A stretch of DNA of 7,902 nucleotides from a gamma proteobacterium symbiont of Bathyaustriella thionipta (lineage in GTDB: Bacteria; Pseudomonadota; Gammaproteobacteria; Chromatiales; Chromatiaceae), in contig JAHXHF010000168.1 of the NCBI GenBank assembly GCA_025656895.1, positions 1-7,902 on the forward strand, written 5' to 3'. How positions within the stretch are numbered: the stretch's first letter is position 1; each line of letters begins with the position of its first letter. The notes beneath the pieces were generated by a model. That model was not told the origin of the DNA. It worked only from the letters and a program-made list of their open reading frames with translations, and did no database searches. Shown piece after piece: positions 1-5,524 of this stretch. A program made the translations under genes and the position numbers.

Positions 1-83
1 GGGTCGCCAGTTGCGCAATTAAAAAAGTAAAAATAACGCTAAAATCGTGTCAAGCACTTTTTTGTGTTATTTTCGCTGAGTAG

Positions 84-338
84 TTACAATCAAATAAGAA
101 GAAACATGGCGTTACCTTTGAGGAGGCGAAAACCATATTTTCTGATGATTTTGGTCGTTTAATACCTGATCCAGATTCTGAAGGTGAAGAGCGCTTTATT
201 CTCATGGGGATGAGTGCTCAAATGAAAATCCTGGTAGTTTGCCATTGTGAAAGAAGCCCAAACTTAATTCGTATTATATCAGCCAGGAAGGCAGATAAAT
301 CAGAAAGAACTCAGTACGAGGGTTGTCAACATGCGTGA
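84..338 (+). pseudogene. brnT: BrnT-family toxin remnant, 5' end lost
   Basis: The frame ending in TGA at 336-338 reads as about 84 residues of a BrnT-type ribonuclease toxin. Family landmarks are visible in order: KKKHGVTFEEA near the start, IFSDD, EEERF-like acidic segment followed by ILMGMS, then LVVCH and the C-terminal RIISARKA with an S-E-R-x-Q-Y-E tail. BrnT proteins are normally about 90 residues and begin with an F-E-W-D-type segment. Here a TAG stop at 81-83 sits where that segment should be, and no ATG, GTG or TTG lies in frame before the ATG at 204, which would leave only 44 residues. The reading upstream of the TAG (I-F-A-E) still faintly resembles the family start, so a nonsense change plus small deletion or frameshift is likely. 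The 3' end overlaps the brnA start by 8 bp, as in working brnTA operons. I judge it inactive as a toxin. Confidence 0.8.
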
Positions 339-540
339 ATCATACGATTTTTCAAAGTCTAAAAAAAACCCCTATGCCAAGCGGGTAAAAAAGCAGATTA
401 CGATTCGGCTTGATCAAGACACCATTGCTTATTTTAAGGCAATGGCTGAGGATAAAGGTATCCCGTATCAAAGCTTAATAAATCTATATTTACGTGATTG
501 TGCAGGCGAGCATAGGCAATTAAAAACCACGTGGGCTTAA
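331..540 (+). CDS. brnA: BrnA-family antitoxin
   Basis: This 69-residue protein matches the BrnA antitoxin family. It opens with YDFSKSKKNPYAKR and continues with KKQITIRLD (about residues 20-28), the beta strand of a ribbon-helix-helix DNA-binding fold, then GIPYQSLINLYLRDC, the second helix region typical of the family. BrnA normally binds and neutralises the BrnT ribonuclease and, with it, represses the brnTA promoter. The ATG at 331 is preceded by GAGGG at 318-322 with good spacing, and it overlaps the end of the brnT remnant, so translational coupling was the original arrangement. Length is normal for the family and no damage is seen. Because its partner toxin looks broken, it may now be an orphan repressor or may guard against other BrnT toxins in the cell; both are inference. 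Confidence 0.88.
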   Translation: MRESYDFSKSKKNPYAKRVKKQITIRLDQDTIAYFKAMAEDKGIPYQSLINLYLRDCAGEHRQLKTTWA

Positions 541-814
541 TGTAAGCAGGAATAATAGGGTCATTTATGGTCCATCCCGCGTTTGCATGAAAAAGTACCT
601 GAATGTCATAAAGAAAAGTTGCTCCTATATATTCGGCCTTTCGTTGAAGCACTATTGGCTTCTGGCCCTGATGGAATCCGCTCATTCCCCTCCTCATCAG
701 GTCTTCGATCTCAAAATGGATCCTTGACCCCAGCAGGTTTTGGGGGATGCAGGTGTTACCTTTTGATGAGGGTGCGGATTCCGTTAATAATGAATCCGGT
801 CTGTGTTTTTCATG
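541..814. other. Intergenic spacer with no convincing gene
   Basis: This stretch lies between the end of brnA and the 3' end of the convergent HupE-like gene. It carries open frames on both strands, but their translations have no recognisable family features and no good ribosome binding sites. A 7-bp inverted repeat with a 10-nt loop lies at 775-798 and may be a weak end-of-transcript structure for the minus-strand gene, though no T-run follows on that strand. A second inverted repeat, CCTGATG at 667-673 against CATCAGG at 695-701, has a long loop and is probably not meaningful. Confidence 0.5.
775..798 (-). terminator. Possible hairpin downstream of the HupE-like gene
   Basis: CGGATTC (775-781) and GAATCCG (792-798) form a 7-bp stem around a 10-nt loop, 17 bp past the stop codon of the minus-strand gene. 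On that strand no U-run follows, so it is a weak candidate for an intrinsic terminator; it could instead protect the 3' end of the mRNA. Confidence 0.25.
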
Positions 815-1987
815 TCAATACAAAACCAGCCGATCCCATGTCCAGTAAAGCCCGATGATACCGATAACCGCAGAGGCTGGAATGACAATAACCGGTCGAT
901 ACCAGGACTTGTTCCGGAACCAAAGTCCGGCAGCCAGGAAGGCGAGTAAAATAATACTCAGCTGGCCCAATTCAACACCCACATTAAAACTTATCAGTGC
1001 AGTCAAAAATGCATCATCCGGCATGCCGAAATCCGCCAGTACGCTGGCAAAGCTCATGCCGTGCAGCAGACCGAAGGCAAACACAATAAACAGACGGCTC
1101 TTATGCAGTGTTTTTGAAAATATATTTTCTATGCCAATGTAGGCGATGGATAGCGCAATGAGCGGCTCGACTACCTGCGAAGGCAGGTTGATGTAGCCGC
1201 TGATAGCCAGCCCCAGCGTAATGGAGTGAGCCACCGTAAACATGGTGACCTGTTCCAGCAAGGGGCGCAGACGGATGCTGAGCAGAAAAATGCCCAGAAT
1301 GAAAAGAATGTGATCCTTGCCGTTGGGAAGGATGTGATCATAGCCGGCTGTAATATAGGTTTTTATGACGTTGCCTGTATCCTGTTTTGTGAATACTTCG
1401 GTGAGTGAAAAAGGCTGGGCCTGTTGGTCGTTGCGCAGCCATTGCCATTCAGACCAATGCCATTTTGCGTTGCTCTCATCTACCTGACGAACGCGCACGG
1501 CATTGTCGCCAAAGGCTTCGGGGTAATACCAGCGGACCGTTTTTACCGAGCGATCAATATCACCTTGCAGATAGATAACACTGATACGGGGCACCTTGGT
1601 GTAGCCGGGTTCAGGAATAATAACCTGTGAGACAGTCAGATCAACGGCCTTTCCGTCAAACCAGAGTTTCAGGCTATCGGTTAATTGACTTTCAAATGGC
1701 TTGAACTGTTGTCGCAAGTCATGGGCTGAAAGCACTCGCAAGTCATCATAAGCCTGTGCATTGGGGGCTTCTTTGGTGTTGCGATAACGCGCATTGATGC
1801 CGGTCAACAGGGTCTCTATGCTGGCACGCAATTCGACACTGTAGTGACCGTTGGTATTCACGCTGATTTCTACCAGCGCTGGTTTGACCACATCCGCCTG
1901 TGCCGGCAGGGATAAAAACAAGCCACCAAGGCAGCAGGTGGCCAGCAAAATTATTTGATTGAAACAGCGGATAGCAGGATGACTCAT
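815..1987 (-). CDS. HupE/UreJ-family exported membrane protein
   Basis: A 390-residue protein of the HupE/UreJ type with an added N-terminal domain. Residues 1-31 are a signal peptide ending LPAQA. Residues about 32-210 form a hydrophilic, probably periplasmic domain rich in beta-strand-like stretches. The rest is a membrane domain of about six helices with the family landmarks GKDHILFILG (about 222-231), VAHSITLG (251-258), ALSIAYIGIEN (277-287), GLLHGMSFASVL (305-316) and FNVGVELGQL (333-342). The His, Asp and Glu residues in these helices are the likely metal-contact positions; HupE and UreJ relatives are linked to nickel or cobalt uptake, but the substrate of this long form is not established. 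The start ATG at 1985-1987 has only a poor ribosome binding site, yet no other start would keep the signal peptide. It is divergent from soxB. Confidence 0.82.
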   Translation of the reverse strand: MSHPAIRCFNQIILLATCCLGGLFLSLPAQADVVKPALVEISVNTNGHYSVELRASIETLLTGINARYRNTKEAPNAQAYDDLRVLSAHDLRQQFKPFESQLTDSLKLWFDGKAVDLTVSQVIIPEPGYTKVPRISVIYLQGDIDRSVKTVRWYYPEAFGDNAVRVRQVDESNAKWHWSEWQWLRNDQQAQPFSLTEVFTKQDTGNVIKTYITAGYDHILPNGKDHILFILGIFLLSIRLRPLLEQVTMFTVAHSITLGLAISGYINLPSQVVEPLIALSIAYIGIENIFSKTLHKSRLFIVFAFGLLHGMSFASVLADFGMPDDAFLTALISFNVGVELGQLSIILLAFLAAGLWFRNKSWYRPVIVIPASAVIGIIGLYWTWDRLVLY

Positions 1988-1997
1988 GGTTATTAAA

Positions 1998-2027
1998 TTA
2001 GTATTTGTTAAAGGGCTAATTTTTCAA
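1998..2027 (-). promoter_or_regulatory. Possible leftward promoter for the HupE-like gene
   Basis: On the minus strand TTGAAA (2022-2027) and TACTAA (1998-2003) are separated by 18 bp, just ahead of the HupE-like start. The -35 matches well and the -10 poorly. It overlaps the -35 of the soxB promoter, so the two would be back to back and might share control. Confidence 0.3.
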
Positions 2028-2049
2028 AGCAATAAAGCCGTATTATAAT
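2021..2049 (+). promoter_or_regulatory. Sigma70-type promoter ahead of soxB
   Basis: A perfect TATAAT at 2044-2049 is preceded after 17 bp by TTTTCA (2021-2026), four of six matches to the -35 consensus. Transcription should begin near 2056, giving a leader of about 90 nt before the soxB start. That leader contains the terminator at 2095-2125. Confidence 0.6.
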
Positions 2050-2055
2050 AGCTTT

Positions 2056-2138
2056 CATACAGGATGGAGGCGTGATTCACGCGCATAATAATAAACGGGT
2101 CGCTCAGACCCGTATTCTTTTTTTTATCACCATACAGG
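2056..2138 (+). repeat. Direct repeat CATACAGG flanking the leader terminator
   Basis: The 8-mer CATACAGG occurs at 2056-2063, at about the predicted transcription start, and again at 2131-2138, where its AGG is part of the soxB ribosome binding region. The copies are 75 bp apart and enclose the terminator. This may be chance, a duplicated protein-binding site, or a small duplication. Confidence 0.35.
2095..2125 (+). terminator. Intrinsic terminator inside the soxB leader
   Basis: ACGGGTC (2095-2101) and GACCCGT (2107-2113) form a perfect 7-bp stem with a 5-nt GCTCA loop, followed by ATTC and a run of eight Ts (2118-2125). This is a textbook intrinsic terminator for the plus strand, about 40 nt after the predicted start of transcription and 22 nt before the soxB ATG. 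No plus-strand gene lies upstream whose end it could mark. It therefore either attenuates soxB transcription or ends a small RNA of about 70 nt. I could not find a clear alternative pairing that would form an antiterminator. Confidence 0.75.
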
Positions 2139-2147
2139 TAGCGGAAT

Positions 2148-4058
2148 ATGCCAAAAGTAGATCGTCGTGATTTTCTGAAATTAATGGGAATAGGTGCAAC
2201 GGCTGCCGGTGCGTCTGCATTGTTATCCAGTAATGCCTTTAGTGCCAGCAAGGCGCCCAAGGGATTTTACGATTTGCCCATGAAAGGCAATGTTCGCATT
2301 CTGCATATTACCGATGTACACGGTCAGCTCAGGCCGGTTTATTTTCGTGAGCCCAATGTAAACCTGGGTGTGGGTGATGCCTATGGGCGACCACCGCACG
2401 TGGTCGGCAACAAGTTGCTCAAGGCCATGAATCTGAAACCTAAATCACCGGAATCTTACGCCTATACCTATCTTGATTTTGAAAATGCGGCCCACAAATT
2501 TGGCCGTACCGGTGGTTATCCGCAGGTAAAAACCTTGCTGGATAAACTGCGCAAAGAAGCCGGGGGCAAAAATAATACCATTACGCTGGATGGCGGTGAT
2601 TTGTGGCAGGGTTCGGGCACTGCCTTGTGGACCCGTGGTGTGGATATGGTAGAGGCCTCCAACATTCTGGGTTTGGATGTCATGGTCGGGCATTGGGAGT
2701 TCACCTACCGGGAAGCCGAAGTATTGAGTAATGTGGCGCTGTTCAAAGGTGATTTTATCGGCCAGAACGTGCGTGTTAAAGAAGACGCCCTGATGGGAGA
2801 TGAATACCCTAAACTGGTGGAGCAATACGATGGCCGGGGATTGTATGATGAAGATGAAGGCTTTGCTTTTCAGCCCTATGTCATCAAGGAAGTGAATGGC
2901 GCGCGTATCTGTATTGTCGGGCAGGCTTTTCCGCGTACCGGCAATGCCAATCCGCAAGAGTTTTTTCCGGACTGGTCATTCGGTCTGCGTGAAGATGACA
3001 TGATTGAAATGGTCAAGGCTATTCGTGAACGGGAAAAACCGGATGCGATTGTTTTGTTATCCCATAACGGAATGGACGTAGACCTGAAAATGGCAGAGCG
3101 TATACCGGGTTTGAATGCGGTTTTTGGTGGTCACACGCATGATGGTATGCCTGAGCCAACGATGGTGAAAAATGTAGAAGGGCATGACTGCTGGGTAACC
3201 AATGCGGGTTCTAACAGTAAATATGTCGGCGTTATGGATTTTGATATTCAGGACGGCAAGATCAAGTCTATGGATTACAAAATGCTGCCGATTATTTCTG
3301 ACTGGCTGGAACCGGATAAAGAAATGGAAGCCTATATTGCGCAAATGCGCAATACAAAATATACCGATAAAATTGTTGAAAGCCGCGCTAAAAAGTTCAA
3401 TTACAATAAAAAGCGCATGGGTAAAACCTTCGATGAAATTCTGAATGAAAAGCTGGCGAAGGCGGACCGGCTGCTTTACCGTCGAGGTAACTTTATGGGC
3501 ACCTGGGATCAGGTGCTGTGCAATGCATTACGCCATGAATATGATGCGGATGTTGCCATGTCGGCCGGTGTGCGCTGGGGTACCACCACCCTGAAAGGTG
3601 ACTGGATAACCATGGAAGATGTCATGACGCAATGTGCCATAACCTATGGTGAAACCTATGTTTCTGAAATGAGCGGCCATGACCTGTTAAATATTCTGGA
3701 AGGGGTAGCCGATAACCTGTTCGATAAAGATCCCTACCTGCAATCCGGAGGTGACATGGTGCGAGTAGGCGGGCTGGATTACACCATGGATCCGTCCAAG
3801 CCCTTATATGAGCGTATTACCGATGCACGTCTGGATAACGGTCATTTGATTGAAGCGGAAACCATGTACAAGGTTGCCGGTTGGGCCAGTGTTAACCGCA
3901 CTCCGGAAGGTCGTCTCATGTGGGATGTGGTGCGTGACTACATTCTGGCTAAACGGGATGACGACAAAGTATTGCGTCTGCCGAAGATCAATCATCCGAA
4001 ACTGGTGGGTGTGAAAGATAATCCGGGTATTGCTGATTATCCGGGTATTGTGACCTGA
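2148..4058 (+). CDS. soxB: Thiosulfohydrolase SoxB
   Basis: SoxB is the periplasmic dimanganese enzyme that hydrolyses the sulfone group from thiosulfate carried on SoxYZ, releasing sulfate in the Sox pathway. The 636-residue protein starts with a Tat signal (RRDFLK at 6-11, then an alanine-rich hydrophobic stretch to about 33). Metallophosphoesterase motifs follow: D56 and H58 in HITDVHGQ, D148 and D151 in LDGGDLWQGSG, H182 in VGHWEFTY, H306 in LLSHNGMDVD, and H329/H331 in GGHTHDG. SoxB-typical stretches include YFREPNVNLGVGDA, GRPPHVVG and GQAFPRTGNANP, which separate it from 5'-nucleotidases. A 5'-nucleotidase C-terminal-like domain covers about 400-600. It is somewhat longer than many SoxB proteins. 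The ATG at 2148 is chosen because it puts the twin-arginine motif at the N-terminus; AGG at 2136-2138 serves as ribosome binding site. No other sox gene is in the window. Confidence 0.95.
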   Translation: MPKVDRRDFLKLMGIGATAAGASALLSSNAFSASKAPKGFYDLPMKGNVRILHITDVHGQLRPVYFREPNVNLGVGDAYGRPPHVVGNKLLKAMNLKPKSPESYAYTYLDFENAAHKFGRTGGYPQVKTLLDKLRKEAGGKNNTITLDGGDLWQGSGTALWTRGVDMVEASNILGLDVMVGHWEFTYREAEVLSNVALFKGDFIGQNVRVKEDALMGDEYPKLVEQYDGRGLYDEDEGFAFQPYVIKEVNGARICIVGQAFPRTGNANPQEFFPDWSFGLREDDMIEMVKAIREREKPDAIVLLSHNGMDVDLKMAERIPGLNAVFGGHTHDGMPEPTMVKNVEGHDCWVTNAGSNSKYVGVMDFDIQDGKIKSMDYKMLPIISDWLEPDKEMEAYIAQMRNTKYTDKIVESRAKKFNYNKKRMGKTFDEILNEKLAKADRLLYRRGNFMGTWDQVLCNALRHEYDADVAMSAGVRWGTTTLKGDWITMEDVMTQCAITYGETYVSEMSGHDLLNILEGVADNLFDKDPYLQSGGDMVRVGGLDYTMDPSKPLYERITDARLDNGHLIEAETMYKVAGWASVNRTPEGRLMWDVVRDYILAKRDDDKVLRLPKINHPKLVGVKDNPGIADYPGIVT

Positions 4059-4075
4059 CTCTCTGGAGGGGGGTA

Positions 4076-4096
4076 AGCCGGGGTTATTCCCCGGCT
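4076..4096. terminator. Hairpin between convergent soxB and DUF2845 gene
   Basis: AGCCGGGG (4076-4083) and CCCCGGCT (4089-4096) form a perfect 8-bp, GC-rich stem around a TTATT loop, 18 bp after the soxB stop and 37 bp past the stop of the opposing gene. No T-run follows on either strand, so it is not a complete intrinsic terminator; it could still block or protect transcript ends from both sides. Confidence 0.5.
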
Positions 4097-4133
4097 GTAC
4101 AAAAGCTTGTGCGCAACAGGGCCGCTGCGGGAA

Positions 4134-4391
4134 TTACTTGATGCTGGTCAGCATGCCGCGGCTATCAAAGCGCAGTTCAACCGGTTTTCCCGAACGGGTA
4201 TAAACAAATACATCTCCCTGCCGGGAACTGGGCTCGCCGCATTTTTTCAGTACTTCAAACTTGCCGGGTCCTTTGCGTTGCGCGTCACTGATGACATGGA
4301 TACCGCAGCGGATAGATTTTGCGGCAGCCGATTGGCTGATAAAGGTCACCGTTAACGCCAGAATCAGTGTAATCATGCAAGTTCTTGACAT
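4134..4391 (-). CDS. DUF2845 family exported protein
   Basis: An 85-residue exported protein with the features of the DUF2845 family, whose function is unknown. Residues 1-24 form a signal peptide (hydrophobic core ITLILALTVTFIS, then QSAAA). The mature part carries the family pattern: SIRCG with C29, then FEVLKKCGEPSSR with C51, then a short beta-rich end with VELRFDSRGMLTSI. The two cysteines probably form a disulfide in the periplasm. I place the start at 4391 rather than an upstream in-frame ATG at 4427, because CAGGAG (4398-4403) sits at the right distance and the signal peptide begins there. It lies 59 bp after the stop of the next gene upstream on the same strand, so the two may be co-transcribed. 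Confidence 0.8.
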   Translation of the reverse strand: MSRTCMITLILALTVTFISQSAAAKSIRCGIHVISDAQRKGPGKFEVLKKCGEPSSRQGDVFVYTRSGKPVELRFDSRGMLTSIK

Positions 4392-4450
4392 AAAGTTCTC
4401 CTGTCCGGTATGGGGTTTATTACTCATTATCAGCAGGGCTTCCCGTTTTT

Positions 4451-4993
4451 TTATTTTGCCGGAATGCTGTACTTCAGGTCAGGTAATATGGCCAGACCGG
4501 AAGAAATGGAAATAGCGCTGTCACTAGGTTTATCAATGGCCAGTAATCTCATCGGCGAACGGATCATAAAGGAACTGGAGCCTGTCAGTCCCTCAAGCCG
4601 GCCACTTCCGCCGGTAAGCTTGAACTGCCCTTTGCAATGCCCGATCTTACCGTGGCAAGTCCATTCGGCAAAGGCCGTGTCACCACCATCAACAGTAATC
4701 ATGCAGTTGCCGGAAGCATGGGTGTTGCCTGTTTTTGTATTCAATTCCTGTGCGGCTGGACAGCGCACAAAACCTTCATCAAATTCACCCTGACTGGTTT
4801 GCAGATAAAGAATGCCTTCCAGGTCCCCCTGAAAAAGAACCGTATCTACACTGATGCGGTAAACCCTGCCTTCGGCATCCCACGGAATAAGGGCCTTGGC
4901 GGCTGTCGTTGATTCAGCGGCTTGAATTACGCCGGCAAAGAAGCTTAATAACAGGCTCAGGATTAACAGTTGTCGGGCTTTTTGATGTGTCAT
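4451..4993 (-). CDS. Exported protein of unknown function, four cysteines
   Basis: A 180-residue protein that I do not recognise by name. Residues 1-25 are a clear signal peptide (basic start, LLILSLLLSFFAG core, cleavage after VIQA). The mature part is rich in glycine and beta-strand-like segments, with four cysteines at 78, 97, 113 and 120 that could make two disulfides. The segment GQFKLTGGSGRLEGLTGSSSF (122 onward, written in part) resembles the G-x-G-x-F-x-G-I-x-G-x-G pattern of small beta-barrel proteins such as the allene oxide cyclase-like or DUF3224 folds; that is only a resemblance. AAGGGG about 7 bp before the ATG at 4991-4993 is a good ribosome binding site. It leads a likely two-gene minus-strand unit with the DUF2845 gene. 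Confidence 0.72.
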   Translation of the reverse strand: MTHQKARQLLILSLLLSFFAGVIQAAESTTAAKALIPWDAEGRVYRISVDTVLFQGDLEGILYLQTSQGEFDEGFVRCPAAQELNTKTGNTHASGNCMITVDGGDTAFAEWTCHGKIGHCKGQFKLTGGSGRLEGLTGSSSFMIRSPMRLLAIDKPSDSAISISSGLAILPDLKYSIPAK

Positions 4994-5046
4994 GGAGAGT
5001 CCCCTTAAAGGTGTTGGATGCGCGGACAGAATTTAATAAAAGCCCG

Positions 5047-5274
5047 TTAAGCATAGCAGAAAGAGGGCTTTTTACCGCAGAAAAAAAGCCCCAATACTAT
5101 GAAAAAAACCTTTTGCATGCAGTCTGGAATCAGGCTGCATGCAAAAGGCTCTTGCCCTTTGTGCTTGTTTTTACGCCGGTATTTTGTGCGGTCTTTAAAT
5201 ACTTTGGCGCGATTAAATTGCGTACTGAATTTGGCGACCGGATTACGCGTGATCCGGGCTTTTTTTCGGTTCAT
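5047..5274 (-). CDS. arfA: Alternative ribosome-rescue factor ArfA
   Basis: The frame encodes up to 75 residues; the first 42 have the look of ArfA, which enters the A site of ribosomes stalled on mRNAs without a stop codon and recruits RF2, backing up tmRNA. Visible features are ITRNPVAK (8-15, compare the I-x-x-N-x-x family start), a basic middle with KVFKDRTKYRRKNKHKG (24-40) resembling the ArfA core and its lysine/arginine-rich ribosome-binding tail. An AGGAGG site (5280-5285) five bases before the ATG makes the start firm. A strong terminator hairpin with seven Us lies inside the frame at codons 43-57, so most transcripts should end near codon 56-58 without a stop. That matches known proteobacterial arfA genes, whose active product is a truncated peptide of about 55 residues. 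The remaining tail (IVLGLFFCGKK and on) is probably rarely made. Identification is by motif only. Confidence 0.77.
   Translation of the reverse strand: MNRKKARITRNPVAKFSTQFNRAKVFKDRTKYRRKNKHKGQEPFACSLIPDCMQKVFFIVLGLFFCGKKPSFCYA
5102..5148 (-). terminator. Strong intrinsic terminator inside the arfA frame
   Basis: The arms 5109-5126 and 5131-5148 form an 18-bp stem, perfect except for one G-U wobble, closed by a 4-nt loop (5127-5130). On the minus strand the stem is followed at once by seven Us (5108-5102). It lies within codons 43-57 of arfA, well before the TGA/TAA-type stop at 5047-5049. It would release a non-stop arfA mRNA; the long duplex could also be an RNase III site. Confidence 0.85.
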
Positions 5275-5291
5275 ATGTGCCTCCTGTTCCT

Positions 5292-5411
5292 TTACCCGCT
5301 GATTGTAATCATCCCGCCTGAACGAATAAAGCCATTTATCCCTGTAAATGAGTATTTTTCCGATAAGCGCATAAACCGGAACCAGTTCACTAATCGGAAC
5401 ATAGGACGCAT
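5292..5411 (-). other. Small open frame in the arfA leader, doubtful
   Basis: On the minus strand an ATG at 5409-5411 (with a second in-frame ATG at 5400-5402) opens a 39-codon frame reading MRPMFRLVNWFRFMRL and on, with TAA at 5292-5294, 17 bp before the arfA ATG. Upstream of it is only a weak GGA ribosome binding site. It could be a leader peptide or chance. The arfA frame itself is also open upstream of its ATG for about 47 codons, back to a TAA, but lacks any start codon there. Confidence 0.2.
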
Positions 5412-5420
5412 AAAGCGTCC
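5404..5420. repeat. Short perfect inverted repeat between arfA and the ThiF fusion
   Basis: GGACGC (5404-5409) and GCGTCC (5415-5420) flank a 5-nt ATAAA spacer. There is no T-run on either side, so it may be an operator for a dimeric regulator or a leader hairpin of the arfA mRNA. Confidence 0.35.
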
Positions 5421-5463
5421 GTTATCGCTAAATAACTGCGAATAAAGTCACGGATATAGCAGG

Positions 5464-5494
5464 CTGGCATCGCTAGGCTAGGCCCCATTATAAA
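5464..5494. promoter_or_regulatory. AT-rich -10-like sites between divergent genes
   Basis: CATTATAAAC at 5486-5495 reads as TATAAT on the minus strand (5487-5492) toward arfA and as TATAAA on the plus strand (5489-5494) toward the ThiF fusion. For the plus strand CTGGCA (5464-5469) is a weak -35 at 19 bp. Position between divergent genes supports a shared promoter zone, but the motifs are weak. Confidence 0.3.
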
Positions 5495-5524
5495 CAGTCT
5501 GGGCGACGGGAGACTTTTTCAATA

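Noticed and set aside
583..858. Plus-strand open frame of 91 codons after brnA
   Set aside because: It runs into the 3' end of the convergent HupE-like gene, lacks a ribosome binding site and reads like low-information sequence.
4022..4050. Repeated CCGGGTATTG near the soxB 3' end
   Set aside because: The two copies encode the similar PGI segments at the SoxB C-terminus; this is local coding repetition, not a separate element.
2148..4058. Generic 5'-nucleotidase instead of SoxB
   Set aside because: The Tat signal and SoxB-specific stretches (YFREPNVNLGVG, GHWEFTY, GQAFPRTGNANP) point to SoxB.
5065..5091. GGGCTTTTT / AAAAAGCCC inverted repeat in the arfA tail
   Set aside because: The stem is mostly A-T and no T-run follows it on either strand; it lies beyond the main terminator, so it was not called as one.
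5238..5266. CCGGAT/ATCCGG hairpin followed by seven Ts on the plus strand
   Set aside because: It looks like a terminator, but it lies antisense to the arfA start, where lysine codons create the T-run, and no plus-strand gene lies upstream. A role in stopping antisense transcripts is possible but unsupported.
4909..5445. Plus-strand open frame of 178 codons
   Set aside because: It overlaps the start of the exported 180-residue gene and runs antisense through arfA and its terminator; the translation has no family features and there is no ribosome binding site.
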